Shown in pieces: positions 7,040 to 17,638 of a stretch of DNA of 64,000 bases (position 1 is its first letter; each line of letters begins with the position of its first letter). The position numbers and the translations under genes were made by a program. The stretch comes from Borreliella bissettiae DN127 (GTDB lineage Bacteria; Spirochaetota; Spirochaetia; Borreliales; Borreliaceae). Below the pieces are notes generated by a model. It was not told the origin of the DNA and did not search any database. It saw only the letters and a program-made list of their open reading frames with translations. The DNA lies in NCBI RefSeq assembly GCF_000222305.1, contig NC_015921.1, positions 248,001 to 312,000 on the forward strand, written 5' to 3'.

Positions 7040-9562
7040 ATGTCTAAATACGAATTCATAAAAATTGAAAAAAAATGGCAAGAATTTTGGGATAATAACA
7101 AAACATACAAAGTAGAAGAAGATCCAAACATTCCCAAAGAAAAAAGATTATATATACTTGACATGTTCCCCTATCCTTCTGCCAACGGACTTCATGTTGG
7201 CCACCCAGAAGGATACACAGCCACTGATATATTTGGAAGATACAAGCTTTTGAATGGATTTCATGTACTTCACCCAATAGGGTTTGATAGCTTTGGGCTT
7301 CCTGCTGAAAATTACGCAATACAAACAGGAACTCACCCTCAAAAAAGTACAGAAGAAAATATTAACAAGTTTAAAAAACAAATAAAAGCTTTGGGGTTTG
7401 CCTATGATTGGGATCGAGAAATTAGAACGCACGAGGAAAATTACTATAAATGGACACAATGGATTTTCTTGCAATTATATAAAAAAGGCCTAGCTTATGT
7501 AAAAGAAATGCCTGTATGGTACTGCCCCGAACTTGGAACAGTGCTAGCAAATGAAGAGATCATTCAAACTCCAGACGGACCAAAATCTGAGAGAGGATTT
7601 TACAAAGTCGAAAAAAAATATTTAAAACAGTGGGTTTTAAAAATTACAAAGTATGCTGAAAGATTGTTAGACGACCTTGAAGAATTAGAATGGCCTGAAT
7701 CTGTAAAAGAAATGCAGCGAAATTGGATTGGCAAATCAACAGGGGTTGAAATTGACTTTGAAATTGAAGGTCACAGCGATAAAATCAAAGTTTTTACAAC
7801 AAGACCAGACACAATCTTTGGCATCACATATTTAGTAATAGCACCGGAAAATAAACTAATAGAAAAAATAACAAAAAACAACTTTAAAAAAGATGTCTTA
7901 AAATATGTAAAACATGAAGAACTCAAAAGTGATCTTAAGAGAACCTCCCTTGAAAAAGATAAATCGGGAGTTTTTACAGGATCTTACGCATTTCATCCAA
8001 TAACAAATGAAAAAATTCCAATTTGGGTTGGAAGCTACGTACTGGGAACTTACGGAACCGGAGCTGTAATGGGCGTTCCAGCACACGATGAAAGAGACTT
8101 TCAATTTGCTAAAAAGTATCAATTAAAAATTTTACCTGTGATATCAAAATCGGGGAAAAATGAAATATTAGAAAAAGCATTTATTAATGATGGAATTTCA
8201 ATAAATTCTCCTAATGAATTTAATAATCTTAAAAATTCTGAGGTAAAAGAAAAAGTAATAGAATGGCTTACTAAAAACAAAAAAGGGAAAGAAAAAGTTA
8301 CCTATAGGCTTAGAGATTGGATTTTTTCAAGACAAAGATACTGGGGCGAGCCTATCCCCATTTTGTTTGATAAACTTGGAAACGCAATACCTTTAGAGGA
8401 AAATGATCTTCCCTTAAAGCTTCCAGAAATTGCAAACTATAAACCTTCTGGAACAGGAGAATCTCCACTGTCAAGAATTAAAGACTGGGTAAACGTAAAA
8501 GAAATGGATCTTACAAGAGAAACAAACACAATGCCTCAATGGGCAGGCTCTTGTTGGTATTATTTAAGATACCTAGACCCTAAAAATCCAAAAGAGTTTG
8601 CAAACAAAAAAAAAATTGAATATTGGATGCCAGTTGACCTATACATAGGTGGAGCTGAACATACAGTATTGCACCTGCTTTACTCAAGGTTTTGGCACAA
8701 GGTTCTTTATGATCTAGGGTATGTAAATACCAAAGAACCTTTTAAAAAGCTAATAAATCAGGGCATAATAACATCATTCTCTTATCAAAAAGAAAATGGA
8801 GTTTTAATACCTAATGACCAAGTTGTAGAAAAAGACAATAAATTTTTTGACAAAAAAGATAACAAAGAAGTAACCCAAGTAATTGCCAAAATGTCAAAAT
8901 CTTTAAAAAATGTAATAAATCCAGACGACATCATTAAGGAATTTGGAGCAGACTCAATGAGAATTTATGAAATGTTTATGGGGCCGCTAACAGATTCTAA
9001 ACCTTGGAACACTAAAGGCATTATTGGTGTTTTTCGATTTTTAAACAAAATTTGGAACTTAAGAGAAAAAGAATTATCAAAAGACAATCCTCCAAAGGAA
9101 ATAATATCTGAACTACATAAAGTAATAAAAAAAGTCACAGAAGACACAGAAAACCTAAATTTTAACACGGCAATCTCTGCTATGATGATATTTATAAATG
9201 AACTTCTAAAGTATGAAAAAAATTATTTAAACATATTTAAGCCATTTATCATTATTTTATCTCCCTATGCACCTCATTTAGCAGAAGAGCTGTGGGAATA
9301 CATTGGAGAGCTTCCGAGTTTATTCAAAAATTCAAAATGGCCAAAATTCGATGAAAGCCTTATTATTAAAGATAAAAAAGAAATTGTTTTACAAATAAAT
9401 GGAAAAATAAAAGACAAAATTTTACTAAACAAAGAGACAGACGAAGAAGAACTAAAAGAAATAGCAATGGAAAATAGCAAAATAAAATCAAATTTATTCA
9501 ATAAAAAAATAGTAAAAATAATTGTAATTAAAAACAAGCTTGTCAACATAGTGATAAAGTAA
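7040..9562 (+). CDS. leuS: Leucyl-tRNA synthetase
   Basis: 840 residues, a full class I LeuRS. The ATP site has HVGH at 52-55 (the HIGH motif) and KMSKS at 617-621. The CP1 editing domain lies between them, with TTRPDTIFG and GTGAVMGVPAHDERD as editing-site blocks. The anticodon-binding and C-terminal domains follow. It charges tRNA-Leu in the cytoplasm. AGAGGA (7031-7036) supports the ATG at 7040. The gene directly follows tRNA-Leu(GAG), with no terminator seen between, so the two may share the tRNA promoter. Corresponds to B31 BB_0251. Confidence 0.97.
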   Translation: MSKYEFIKIEKKWQEFWDNNKTYKVEEDPNIPKEKRLYILDMFPYPSANGLHVGHPEGYTATDIFGRYKLLNGFHVLHPIGFDSFGLPAENYAIQTGTHPQKSTEENINKFKKQIKALGFAYDWDREIRTHEENYYKWTQWIFLQLYKKGLAYVKEMPVWYCPELGTVLANEEIIQTPDGPKSERGFYKVEKKYLKQWVLKITKYAERLLDDLEELEWPESVKEMQRNWIGKSTGVEIDFEIEGHSDKIKVFTTRPDTIFGITYLVIAPENKLIEKITKNNFKKDVLKYVKHEELKSDLKRTSLEKDKSGVFTGSYAFHPITNEKIPIWVGSYVLGTYGTGAVMGVPAHDERDFQFAKKYQLKILPVISKSGKNEILEKAFINDGISINSPNEFNNLKNSEVKEKVIEWLTKNKKGKEKVTYRLRDWIFSRQRYWGEPIPILFDKLGNAIPLEENDLPLKLPEIANYKPSGTGESPLSRIKDWVNVKEMDLTRETNTMPQWAGSCWYYLRYLDPKNPKEFANKKKIEYWMPVDLYIGGAEHTVLHLLYSRFWHKVLYDLGYVNTKEPFKKLINQGIITSFSYQKENGVLIPNDQVVEKDNKFFDKKDNKEVTQVIAKMSKSLKNVINPDDIIKEFGADSMRIYEMFMGPLTDSKPWNTKGIIGVFRFLNKIWNLREKELSKDNPPKEIISELHKVIKKVTEDTENLNFNTAISAMMIFINELLKYEKNYLNIFKPFIIILSPYAPHLAEELWEYIGELPSLFKNSKWPKFDESLIIKDKKEIVLQINGKIKDKILLNKETDEEELKEIAMENSKIKSNLFNKKIVKIIVIKNKLVNIVIK

Positions 9563-9576
9563 AAAAGAGGCATGAT

Positions 9577-11877
9577 ATGGACTTTGAAGGTCTAAGCATT
9601 AGATATAAAGGAATTATATTTACAATATTTATCCTAATTACTATCTTTTTAGGATTTTTTTTAAAAAATCTTAAATTCGATGCAAACATCTTAAAACTTA
9701 TACCCAAAACTAAAGAAACTGAAAGCTTAATAGACATTGACAAAAGTAATTCACTTTTATCTACAATAGTAATATTTCAAGATAAAAAAAATATTTTTAA
9801 TAAAAAAAATTTTGAAACAATAAACAGCGTAATCGATGAAATAACCAGAATTTTAAAAGTATCTCCAAATGCAGTTACAAGCATATTTTCTTATTTCCCA
9901 CAATTTAAAAAAGAAATCTACACAGATAAAGATATAGAAGAAATAAAAAATAAAATAAAGTCAACTCCATTTGTAAAAAACACATTCTTGGGCAACTCAG
10001 AAAATTTAATATACTTCATAATAATCCCAACAGAGAGTGACAAAATTAACTTCAGTAGAAATTTAAAAACTGAACTTGATGAGATGGAAAAAACAATTAA
10101 AAAATATGAAACTGATGATTTAAAGTTATATCTTACAGGAGATTTAATAGTAAGAGAAAAAATCTTAAACTACATGGTTGAAGACTTCAAGATCTTAGGA
10201 CCTCTTGCTACTTTTGTAGTAATAATTTCACTTTATCTTATTATAAAAAATCTAATTGGCGCATTAATTCCTATTTTTGTTGCATTATTATCATTGGTTT
10301 GGACTTTTGGAATTAAAGGACTTGTACAATCCCCTATTACAGTGCCAGAAACTTCGATGATTGTTTTACTTATTTCAATCGGATGCGCCAATGCTGTACA
10401 CATAATAAATGAAATATTTAAATTAATAAAAAAAGAACAACTCTCAAAAGAATCCATAAAAACAATAATTAAAAGACTCAAAACACCCATTCTGCTAACA
10501 TCTCTTACAACTGCATTTGGATTTTTATCTCTTACAACCTCTTCAATTAATGCTTACAAAACAATGGGTATTTTCATGTCAATTGGAGTCATTATCTCAA
10601 TGATAATCTCATTAACTGTTTTACCTGGAATAATAACATTAATCCCATTTGCAAAAAAAAGATCTTTTGAAAAAGAAAAAGAAAATAAACTAAATAAAAT
10701 ATTTTTCCTTGAAAAACTTGCCAAACTAAATACACAAATAACAAAATCTATATTAAAAAGAAAATATATATCCTCTATAATGGTCCTCATTATACTGGGA
10801 ATTTCTTTTGTAGGTCTTTTAAAAATCGAAATCAATTTTGATGAAAAAGACTACTTTAAAGAAAGCACAAGTGTAAAAAAAACATTAAACCTAATGCAAA
10901 AAGAAATGGGGGGAATATCGATTTTCAAAATAGAGCTTGAAGGAAAACCCGGTGAATTTAAAAATGCTAAAGCAATGCAAACCTTAGACTTAATTACAGA
11001 TAAACTTGATGCATTCTCTGCAAAAACTCAATCCAGCTCTATTAATGGAATTTTAAAATTTACAAATTTTAAAATTAAAAAAGAATCTCCACTAGAGTAT
11101 AAACTGCCTGAAAACAAAATTATACTAAACAAACTAATAAACTTGGTAGATAGAAGCGATTGGACTAAAGACAATAAAAAAATGTACATTAATGAGGATT
11201 GGTCATTAATATCTATCATAGTAAGAATTGAAGACAACTCAACTGAAGGAATAAAAAAATTTGAAAAATATGCTATTAAAACGATTAATGAATATACGAA
11301 AAATAATAAATATCATTTCTCAGGGGTTTATGATAAGGTGTTAATAGCTAAAACAATGGTAAAAGAACAGGTTATGAACATTATAACAACTCTTGGATCA
11401 ATAACACTGCTACTTATGTTTTTCTTCAAATCTATAAAAACCGGAATAATTATTGCAATCCCAGTAGCATGGTCAGTGTTTTTAAACTTTGCTGTAATGA
11501 GATTATTTGGGATAACCTTAAACCCCGCAACAGCAACAATTGCATCTGTAAGCATGGGAGTAGGAGTAGATTATTCAATTCATTTTTTCAATACGTTTAT
11601 TTTACAATACCAAAAAAACCAAATCTACAAAACTGCACTTCTTGAATCAATTCCCAGTGTATTTAATGGAATATTTGCAAATTCCATTTCTGTTGGAATA
11701 GGATTTTTAACTCTAACATTTTCGTCTTATAAAATAATATCAACTCTTGGAGCAATAATTGCTTTTACAATGCTAACAACATCTCTTGCATCGCTAACTC
11801 TTCTCCCATTATTAATTCATTTATTTAAACCTAGAGTAAAACTCGACTCAAACAACAATTTTAAAAAATTAAAATAA
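9577..11877 (+). CDS. RND-superfamily (MMPL/HpnN-like) membrane transporter
   Basis: 766 residues with the duplicated RND layout: a membrane helix at about 12-30, a large periplasmic loop, a cluster of about five helices (205-360), a helix near 400-418, a second periplasmic loop and a second helix cluster (590-750). The second cluster contains GVGVDYSIHFFNTF, the acidic/aromatic signature of MMPL-type exporters. Substrate is unknown. Lipid or hydrophobic-compound export is likely from the family. AAGAGG (9565-9570) precedes the ATG, 14 nt after leuS. The last 9 nt overlap the convergent lon gene. Corresponds to B31 BB_0252. Confidence 0.85.
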   Translation: MDFEGLSIRYKGIIFTIFILITIFLGFFLKNLKFDANILKLIPKTKETESLIDIDKSNSLLSTIVIFQDKKNIFNKKNFETINSVIDEITRILKVSPNAVTSIFSYFPQFKKEIYTDKDIEEIKNKIKSTPFVKNTFLGNSENLIYFIIIPTESDKINFSRNLKTELDEMEKTIKKYETDDLKLYLTGDLIVREKILNYMVEDFKILGPLATFVVIISLYLIIKNLIGALIPIFVALLSLVWTFGIKGLVQSPITVPETSMIVLLISIGCANAVHIINEIFKLIKKEQLSKESIKTIIKRLKTPILLTSLTTAFGFLSLTTSSINAYKTMGIFMSIGVIISMIISLTVLPGIITLIPFAKKRSFEKEKENKLNKIFFLEKLAKLNTQITKSILKRKYISSIMVLIILGISFVGLLKIEINFDEKDYFKESTSVKKTLNLMQKEMGGISIFKIELEGKPGEFKNAKAMQTLDLITDKLDAFSAKTQSSSINGILKFTNFKIKKESPLEYKLPENKIILNKLINLVDRSDWTKDNKKMYINEDWSLISIIVRIEDNSTEGIKKFEKYAIKTINEYTKNNKYHFSGVYDKVLIAKTMVKEQVMNIITTLGSITLLLMFFFKSIKTGIIIAIPVAWSVFLNFAVMRLFGITLNPATATIASVSMGVGVDYSIHFFNTFILQYQKNQIYKTALLESIPSVFNGIFANSISVGIGFLTLTFSSYKIISTLGAIIAFTMLTTSLASLTLLPLLIHLFKPRVKLDSNNNFKKLK

Positions 11878-14289
11878 TAATTTAATGACCTCGCGCATAT
11901 TATCTACAAGATAAAAATTGATGCCGCTTTTAATGTTAATAGGAATCTCTTCTAAATCAACTCTATTTGCCTTAGGAACAATAATATGCTCAACACCACT
12001 ACGCTTTGCTGCAATTATTTTTTCTCTAAGACCCCCTATCATCATTACATTCCCAGTAAGAGAAAGTTCTCCTGTCATAGCCAAATGAGGTCTAACAACC
12101 TTATCAAGAGCAAGAGAAATAAAAGCACTAGCTATTGTAATTCCCGCAGAAGGCCCATCTTTTGGGGTAGCTCCTTCTGGAATATGTAAATGAATAATAT
12201 TTTTTTCAAAAAAAGATTTACTAATACTCAAATCCTCTTTAATGCTATTAACATAAGTATAGGCAATATTAGCAGATTCTTTCATAACATCCCCAAGTCT
12301 ACCTGTCAATTTAATTCCACCCACCTTGGACTCTGTCTTTACAGTCTCAATCATTAAAGTTGAACCCCCATAATTTGTCCAAGCAAGGCCCATTACCATC
12401 CCCGAATACATAGCATTAGGCATACTTTCCTTTCTAAAAACAGGCACACCAACATATTCTTCTAGATTGTCATTGGAAATTTGATAAGATTTAACTTCAG
12501 TATTCTCAATAAGCTTTCTAGCAACCTTTCTTACAATTTTGTTTAAATATTTTTCAAAATTTCTCACCCCATTATCTCTTGCATATTCTTGAGCAATTTG
12601 AACAAGGGATGAACTTTGAAATTTTAAAGAATCTTTATCAACTCCGTTTTCACTTAAAACTTTGGGAATTAAATACTTTCTTGCAATCTCTATTTTTTCG
12701 TTATCAACATATCCAGAAATTTCAATAACCTCCATTCTATTTAACAAAGGTCTTGGTATTGTTTCAACAGAATTAGCGGTTAAAATAAAAAATACATTCG
12801 AAATATCAAAAGGAAGATCAAGATAATGATCTCTAAACCTAACATTTTGTTCAGGATCTAAAACTTCAAGAAGAACCGAAAAAGGATCTCCATAACTTGA
12901 AGATGAAATTTTATCCACCTCATCAATTAAAAAAACAGGAGAATTTGTCTTGGTAATTCTTAAGCCCTGAATAATTTTTCCAGGCAAAGCACCAACATAA
13001 GTTCTTCTGTGCCCCTTAATCTCTGACTCATCACGCATTCCACCAACAGAAAATCTAAAAAACTTGGTACTCAAAACCTTTGCAATAGCTGCTCCAATAG
13101 AAGTTTTCCCCACACCAGGAGGTCCCACCAAAAGAATAATCGCCCCCTTTTGAGTCTTTCTTAATTTAAGAACAGAAATATATTCAATAATTCTATCCTT
13201 AACTTCGTTCATTCCATAATGAGTTTTATCTAAAATTTTTTTAGATTTTTGCAAATCTAATTTATCAAAATTTTTTTTTAAATCTCGCCAAGGAAGCTCA
13301 GTAATAAGTTCAAGATAATTTCTAACAACAATGTATTCAGCCGAACTTGTCTCAAGAAGTGAAAATTTTTCTAACTCTTTTTCAACTACCTCTAAAGGCT
13401 CTCCCTTTAACTCTAAAGCCTTTAGCTTGGTTTTAAGCTTTTCTAAATCGCTGTTTTTTTTATCTCCTATGCCAAGTTCGGCTTTAATAGCCTTAAGCTG
13501 TTCTTTTAAGAAAAATTCTTTTTGCTGTTTCTCTAATCTCTCTTGAATGCCTTTAGCAATTTTATTTTGAATTTCAATTAAATTAAGCTCTTCATAAATC
13601 AGTTCTAAAACTTTTTTAAGCCTATCTTTTACATTTAAAGTTTCAAGAACTATTTGATGATCATTTTTTGAAGATGAAATAGTGCTGGCCACAATATCAC
13701 ATAGTTTTCCCTTATCCTCAATATTAACCATATTTAATTGAATTTCCGGCATTTTTCTATGCGCAAATATTTCTTTAGTTCTAAGCAAAATACTACTGTA
13801 AACTGCCTTTGACTGAACATCATCTTTTCTAACTGGAATTTGCTTTAAATAGTCAATCTCAATTATGGGAAACTTGTCATTAAGAACAACTTTAACAAAT
13901 TTAATCCTATCAAAAGTTGAAACAAATATATTGTAACCTCCGTCCGGAAGATTAATTTTTTTTATTATCTTTCCAGTAACTCCAACAGAATAAATATCTT
14001 TACTATAATCAATAATTAATTTCTGTTGAGCATTATTGTTGTTTTTCCCTAAAAATTTATCATTCAAAACAAACAAGGCAATGATTCCATTGCCTTTCAT
14101 AGCATAATCGATTGCTTTCATATCAGAATCAGAGATTATAACAATAGGAATAAACATCCCCGGAAAAACTGGGTGAGAAGGAACCGCTATTAAAGGAACT
14201 CTTGCGGGCTTATTAGAATGAGGCAAAATTCCAGCTACAACTTTTTCTTTTTTTTTATCCCCTGACCTAGCTTTCTTAGATTTATCCAT
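11869..14289 (-). CDS. lon: ATP-dependent protease Lon (Lon-1)
   Basis: 806 residues. A lysine-rich leader (about 1-30) precedes the LON substrate-binding domain, then a coiled coil, the AAA+ module with Walker A GPPGVGKT (389-396) and Walker B LIDEVDK, and the C-terminal protease with the Ser-Lys dyad S714 (DGPSAG) and K757 (LREK). It degrades misfolded and regulatory proteins. Borrelia carries a second lon elsewhere. AGGAG lies unusually far (about 12 nt) from the ATG because the predicted transcript starts almost at that site. Corresponds to B31 BB_0253. Confidence 0.95.
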   Translation of the reverse strand: MDKSKKARSGDKKKEKVVAGILPHSNKPARVPLIAVPSHPVFPGMFIPIVIISDSDMKAIDYAMKGNGIIALFVLNDKFLGKNNNNAQQKLIIDYSKDIYSVGVTGKIIKKINLPDGGYNIFVSTFDRIKFVKVVLNDKFPIIEIDYLKQIPVRKDDVQSKAVYSSILLRTKEIFAHRKMPEIQLNMVNIEDKGKLCDIVASTISSSKNDHQIVLETLNVKDRLKKVLELIYEELNLIEIQNKIAKGIQERLEKQQKEFFLKEQLKAIKAELGIGDKKNSDLEKLKTKLKALELKGEPLEVVEKELEKFSLLETSSAEYIVVRNYLELITELPWRDLKKNFDKLDLQKSKKILDKTHYGMNEVKDRIIEYISVLKLRKTQKGAIILLVGPPGVGKTSIGAAIAKVLSTKFFRFSVGGMRDESEIKGHRRTYVGALPGKIIQGLRITKTNSPVFLIDEVDKISSSSYGDPFSVLLEVLDPEQNVRFRDHYLDLPFDISNVFFILTANSVETIPRPLLNRMEVIEISGYVDNEKIEIARKYLIPKVLSENGVDKDSLKFQSSSLVQIAQEYARDNGVRNFEKYLNKIVRKVARKLIENTEVKSYQISNDNLEEYVGVPVFRKESMPNAMYSGMVMGLAWTNYGGSTLMIETVKTESKVGGIKLTGRLGDVMKESANIAYTYVNSIKEDLSISKSFFEKNIIHLHIPEGATPKDGPSAGITIASAFISLALDKVVRPHLAMTGELSLTGNVMMIGGLREKIIAAKRSGVEHIIVPKANRVDLEEIPINIKSGINFYLVDNMREVIKLLF

Positions 14290-14312
14290 AAAACTTGAAA
14301 TCTCCTAAGCTA

Positions 14313-14341
14313 ATTATAACAAAACAAATATTTTATGGAAA
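14313..14341 (-). promoter_or_regulatory. Candidate sigma-70 promoter for lon
   Basis: On the minus strand TTTCCA (14341-14336) is followed after 17 nt by TATAAT (14318-14313). Initiation would fall near 14306, placing the AGGAGA ribosome site at the extreme 5' end of a leader of only about 17 nt. Confidence 0.5.
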
Positions 14342-14560
14342 TTCATTTAATAATATTTTTTTTTATTATAAAATGATAAAATGAGAATTTACACAGTTAA
14401 AATTATGCCCATGAATTTGGATTACAGTAAAAATTACAATCCACTAAAACTACACCATTCAATAAAAAAAAATAATGCTACTACTTAAAATTAATCTATG
14501 GTGAAGTTAGTAAAGAAGAATCCTTGAAAAATCGATTAAAAATAAATTCTAGAGAAGTAA

Positions 14561-16687
14561 ATGAAAATTTGGAAACAAAAAGAAACTAATATACAAGCCC
14601 AAGAATTAACTCGCATTGCCAAGCAATATAATATTAATACCTTTGAAGCAACTTTACTCATAAAACGAGAAATCAAAGAAGAAGATTTTATGTTTTTTCT
14701 TGAAGACAGTGTAAATTTATTACACAACCCATTTTTATTAAAAAATATAGATAAATTTATAAACAGAATTAATAAAGCAATCAAAAATAATGAAAACATA
14801 TTAATCTTTGGAGATAAAGATGCTGATGGAATCACCGCAACAATAATAATGTATGAAACTCTTAAAGACTTTGGGCTTAATGTAAGCTATAAAATACCTT
14901 CAAATGGAGAATTTTATGGACTTTCAAATGAATTGATCAACAAAGCTTTAGAAAAAAAAATCTCTTTAATAATAACTGTTGATAATGGCATTTCTAGCAT
15001 TGAAGAAATAAATTATGCAAATTCTAAAGGAATAGAAATAATAATAACAGACCACCATCTTCCAAGCGAAAACTTTAAAACTGAAAGCATAGTTATAAAT
15101 CCTCACTTAAAAGATGACAAATATCCATTCAAAGAAATAGCGGGATGTTGTGTAAGTTTTAAAACTTGCCTTGCTCTTAGCATGTCCTTTACAGACCTTT
15201 ATTCTAAAAATCTTGTATTTTTATTCTTAGAAAACACAAAAAATGAAATTATTCTTCATGCAATAGAAATAAACAACTACATTCTAAAACAATATCTAAA
15301 ATTAAATAATAACAATGAACCCTTAATTAACTCAAACAAACTAGAAAAATTTGTACAAAACAAATACGTAGTAATCTTTAATAAAGAAGATCAAGACCAA
15401 TTATTAAATAAACACTTCGCAAGAGATATAAACATAAACACAATTGATATTAGTGAAAATTTTATAAAAAAATATCCAAATTTTAGAAAAAAAACATTAA
15501 CTGACTTAATCCAAGCAACTAAATATTTCAAATATAAAGAAGTTGAGATTAAAGACAAGCTTTACTATATATTTTACAATGTAATTTTTGAAACTAACAA
15601 AAATTTGCTCCAAAAATGTCTAAAAAGACTTAGCTTTGTTGCAATAGGAACAATAGCGGACAATATGCCCATTATTAATGAAAACAGAATAATCCTAAAA
15701 GTAGGGCTTAAAGAAATCGCACTAAGAGAGAGAATGTCTATTAACTATCTATTAAAAGATGCAAACATATTAACAAAACCAAATATAAATTCAATGGATG
15801 TTGCATATAGAATTGCACCAATACTAAACTCAACAGGAAGGCTTGAAAAAGCAGATATTGCAATAAATTTTTTACTAACTAACGACATTAATCAAATAGA
15901 AAATAAATTTAAAGAAATAAAAGAAATCAACGAACTGAGAAAACACAAAGAAGAAAAAGCTTGGAATTCGCATAATAAAAATACTATTTTTAAAAACGAT
16001 AAATTCATAGTCTGCTATGATAAAAATACCCCAAAAGGAATAAGTTCTAGAATTGCAACTAGACTTTCTGCTTACTACCAAAAAGTTGCTATTTTTTTAA
16101 CAAAGCAAGACAATATTATTAAAGGATCAATTAGATCAAACAATAAAATCAATTCAAAAACACTAATATCAATAATACCTTCCCATTTAGTAATAAATTC
16201 GGGGGGGCATAAAGCTGCTGCTGGATTTACGCTGCATGAAAATTTACTAGAAGACTTTATTAAAGAATTGGAATACGCAACTACAAAAGTTGAATATGAA
16301 TCTACTGATGAAAACAAGTCAATACTAATAGATGCCATTCTTCCAAAGAATTTAACAAAAGATTCTCTTTTCAAAACAATAGAAATATTTGAACCTTATG
16401 GCTATGAATTTAGAGAGCCAATCTTAATGATGAAAAATGCTTATCTTCAAGAACTCAAAATAATTGACAAAAATCATAGCTCAAAACATATAAACATGCG
16501 CATTAAATCACAAAACGATTACTATAAAGCTATTTTTTTTAACGGAACAAAAACAATAGAAGAATTGGATATAAAAGAAGATCAATACTTAGACATCATT
16601 TTTACAGTTAATGAAGATTTTTATTGTCCTAAGGAAAAAATTTTGAAAATCATAGACATAAAAAAGAGCACTCAAATCAATGCATAG
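14561..16687 (+). CDS. recJ: Single-stranded-DNA exonuclease RecJ
   Basis: 708 residues, clearly longer than typical RecJ (about 570). DHH-family motifs are GDKDADG (84-90), TVDNGIS (139-145), DHH (164-166), the VAIGTIAD block and the DHHA1 motif GGHKAAAGF beginning at 548. It is a 5'-3' exonuclease for recombination and mismatch repair. Extra length comes mainly from about 120 residues inserted between the CCVSFK segment (about 200) and VAIGTIAD. The codons of GGH lie in a G7 run (16201-16207), rare in this genome. The stop overlaps the next start by 8 nt. Corresponds to B31 BB_0254. Confidence 0.92.
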   Translation: MKIWKQKETNIQAQELTRIAKQYNINTFEATLLIKREIKEEDFMFFLEDSVNLLHNPFLLKNIDKFINRINKAIKNNENILIFGDKDADGITATIIMYETLKDFGLNVSYKIPSNGEFYGLSNELINKALEKKISLIITVDNGISSIEEINYANSKGIEIIITDHHLPSENFKTESIVINPHLKDDKYPFKEIAGCCVSFKTCLALSMSFTDLYSKNLVFLFLENTKNEIILHAIEINNYILKQYLKLNNNNEPLINSNKLEKFVQNKYVVIFNKEDQDQLLNKHFARDININTIDISENFIKKYPNFRKKTLTDLIQATKYFKYKEVEIKDKLYYIFYNVIFETNKNLLQKCLKRLSFVAIGTIADNMPIINENRIILKVGLKEIALRERMSINYLLKDANILTKPNINSMDVAYRIAPILNSTGRLEKADIAINFLLTNDINQIENKFKEIKEINELRKHKEEKAWNSHNKNTIFKNDKFIVCYDKNTPKGISSRIATRLSAYYQKVAIFLTKQDNIIKGSIRSNNKINSKTLISIIPSHLVINSGGHKAAAGFTLHENLLEDFIKELEYATTKVEYESTDENKSILIDAILPKNLTKDSLFKTIEIFEPYGYEFREPILMMKNAYLQELKIIDKNHSSKHINMRIKSQNDYYKAIFFNGTKTIEELDIKEDQYLDIIFTVNEDFYCPKEKILKIIDIKKSTQINA

Positions 16688-17624
16688 AATACAAAAAGTT
16701 TTACTTATATTATGTATTCTAGGAATAGAAAATATAAATTCAGAAATAACAAATACTGTTCCTAAAGTCCAATATAAAAAAGAGGCATTTCAAGGAGATT
16801 ACATATACTTTGCAAGTAACGAAAATTTTAAAAATTTATCACTTTTAAGCACAAATAAAAATCCAATCATAAGCTCTTCTCCATTTAAATTTACAGTGGG
16901 AAGTAAAATTTATTACATAGCATTTATGGGAATTACACCAATGATAAAAGAGGGTAAAAGAAAAATTCAAATAGAATTCGAAAATAAAAGCTACATCAAA
17001 GAAATAGAAATAAAAAAATTTAACTTCAAAAAAACAAAAATTAGCTTTAATAAAGAAAAAGCCAAGCTTATAACCCAAAAAAAATCAATAAAACAAAAAG
17101 AACAGGCTTTGGTTTTGTGGAATATTATTGGCAATACTGGAGACACAACAATATACCACTATGATGCTTTAGTTAAACCAATAAAAGATCAATATATTGT
17201 AACAAGCCAATACGGAGATTTAAGGCTTTACATGCAAGGTAGCAAAAAAATTTCAAATTATACAATGCACAATGGAATTGATTATGCCCCATTTAAAAGA
17301 GAAAATACTCCAATTTTTGCTGCTGGTAAAGGAAAAGTTGTATTTGCACAAAATAGAGAGCTAACGGGCAATACCCTTATAATACAACATTTACCGGGCG
17401 TATTCACAATTTACCTTCACCTCTCAAAATTAGGAATAAGTGAAAATAAAATAGTTAGTGCTGGGGAATATATTGGACATACTGGAAATACAGGCCTCTC
17501 AACAGGCCCTCATTTACACTTCGAAGTAAGAATTAATGGCATAGCAATAAACCCAGATTTCCTTTTAAATGACATGCTTATTGACAAAAATAAAATAATA
17601 AATAATATTAAAAGAATAGAGTAA
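16680..17624 (+). CDS. Secreted M23 metallopeptidase
   Basis: 314 residues. A signal peptide covers about 1-22, followed by a beta-rich N-terminal domain (about 30-130). The M23 domain keeps all zinc ligands: HNGID (197-201) and HLH (278-280) in GPHLHFEV. It is expected to be a periplasmic peptidoglycan endopeptidase. The ATG lies inside the recJ stop region (8-nt overlap), and rpsU follows after 14 nt, so the three genes look like one transcript. This is the second of three M23 enzymes in the window. Corresponds to B31 BB_0255. Confidence 0.87.
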   Translation: MHRIQKVLLILCILGIENINSEITNTVPKVQYKKEAFQGDYIYFASNENFKNLSLLSTNKNPIISSSPFKFTVGSKIYYIAFMGITPMIKEGKRKIQIEFENKSYIKEIEIKKFNFKKTKISFNKEKAKLITQKKSIKQKEQALVLWNIIGNTGDTTIYHYDALVKPIKDQYIVTSQYGDLRLYMQGSKKISNYTMHNGIDYAPFKRENTPIFAAGKGKVVFAQNRELTGNTLIIQHLPGVFTIYLHLSKLGISENKIVSAGEYIGHTGNTGLSTGPHLHFEVRINGIAINPDFLLNDMLIDKNKIINNIKRIE

Positions 17625-17634
17625 AAGGAGGTGA
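17625..17634 (+). promoter_or_regulatory. Extended Shine-Dalgarno of rpsU
   Basis: AAGGAGGTGA is a 10-nt match to the 16S rRNA 3' end and sits 4 nt before a TTG codon. It decides the rpsU start: no ATG or GTG is available in frame nearby upstream. Confidence 0.85.
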
Positions 17635-17638
17635 TTTT

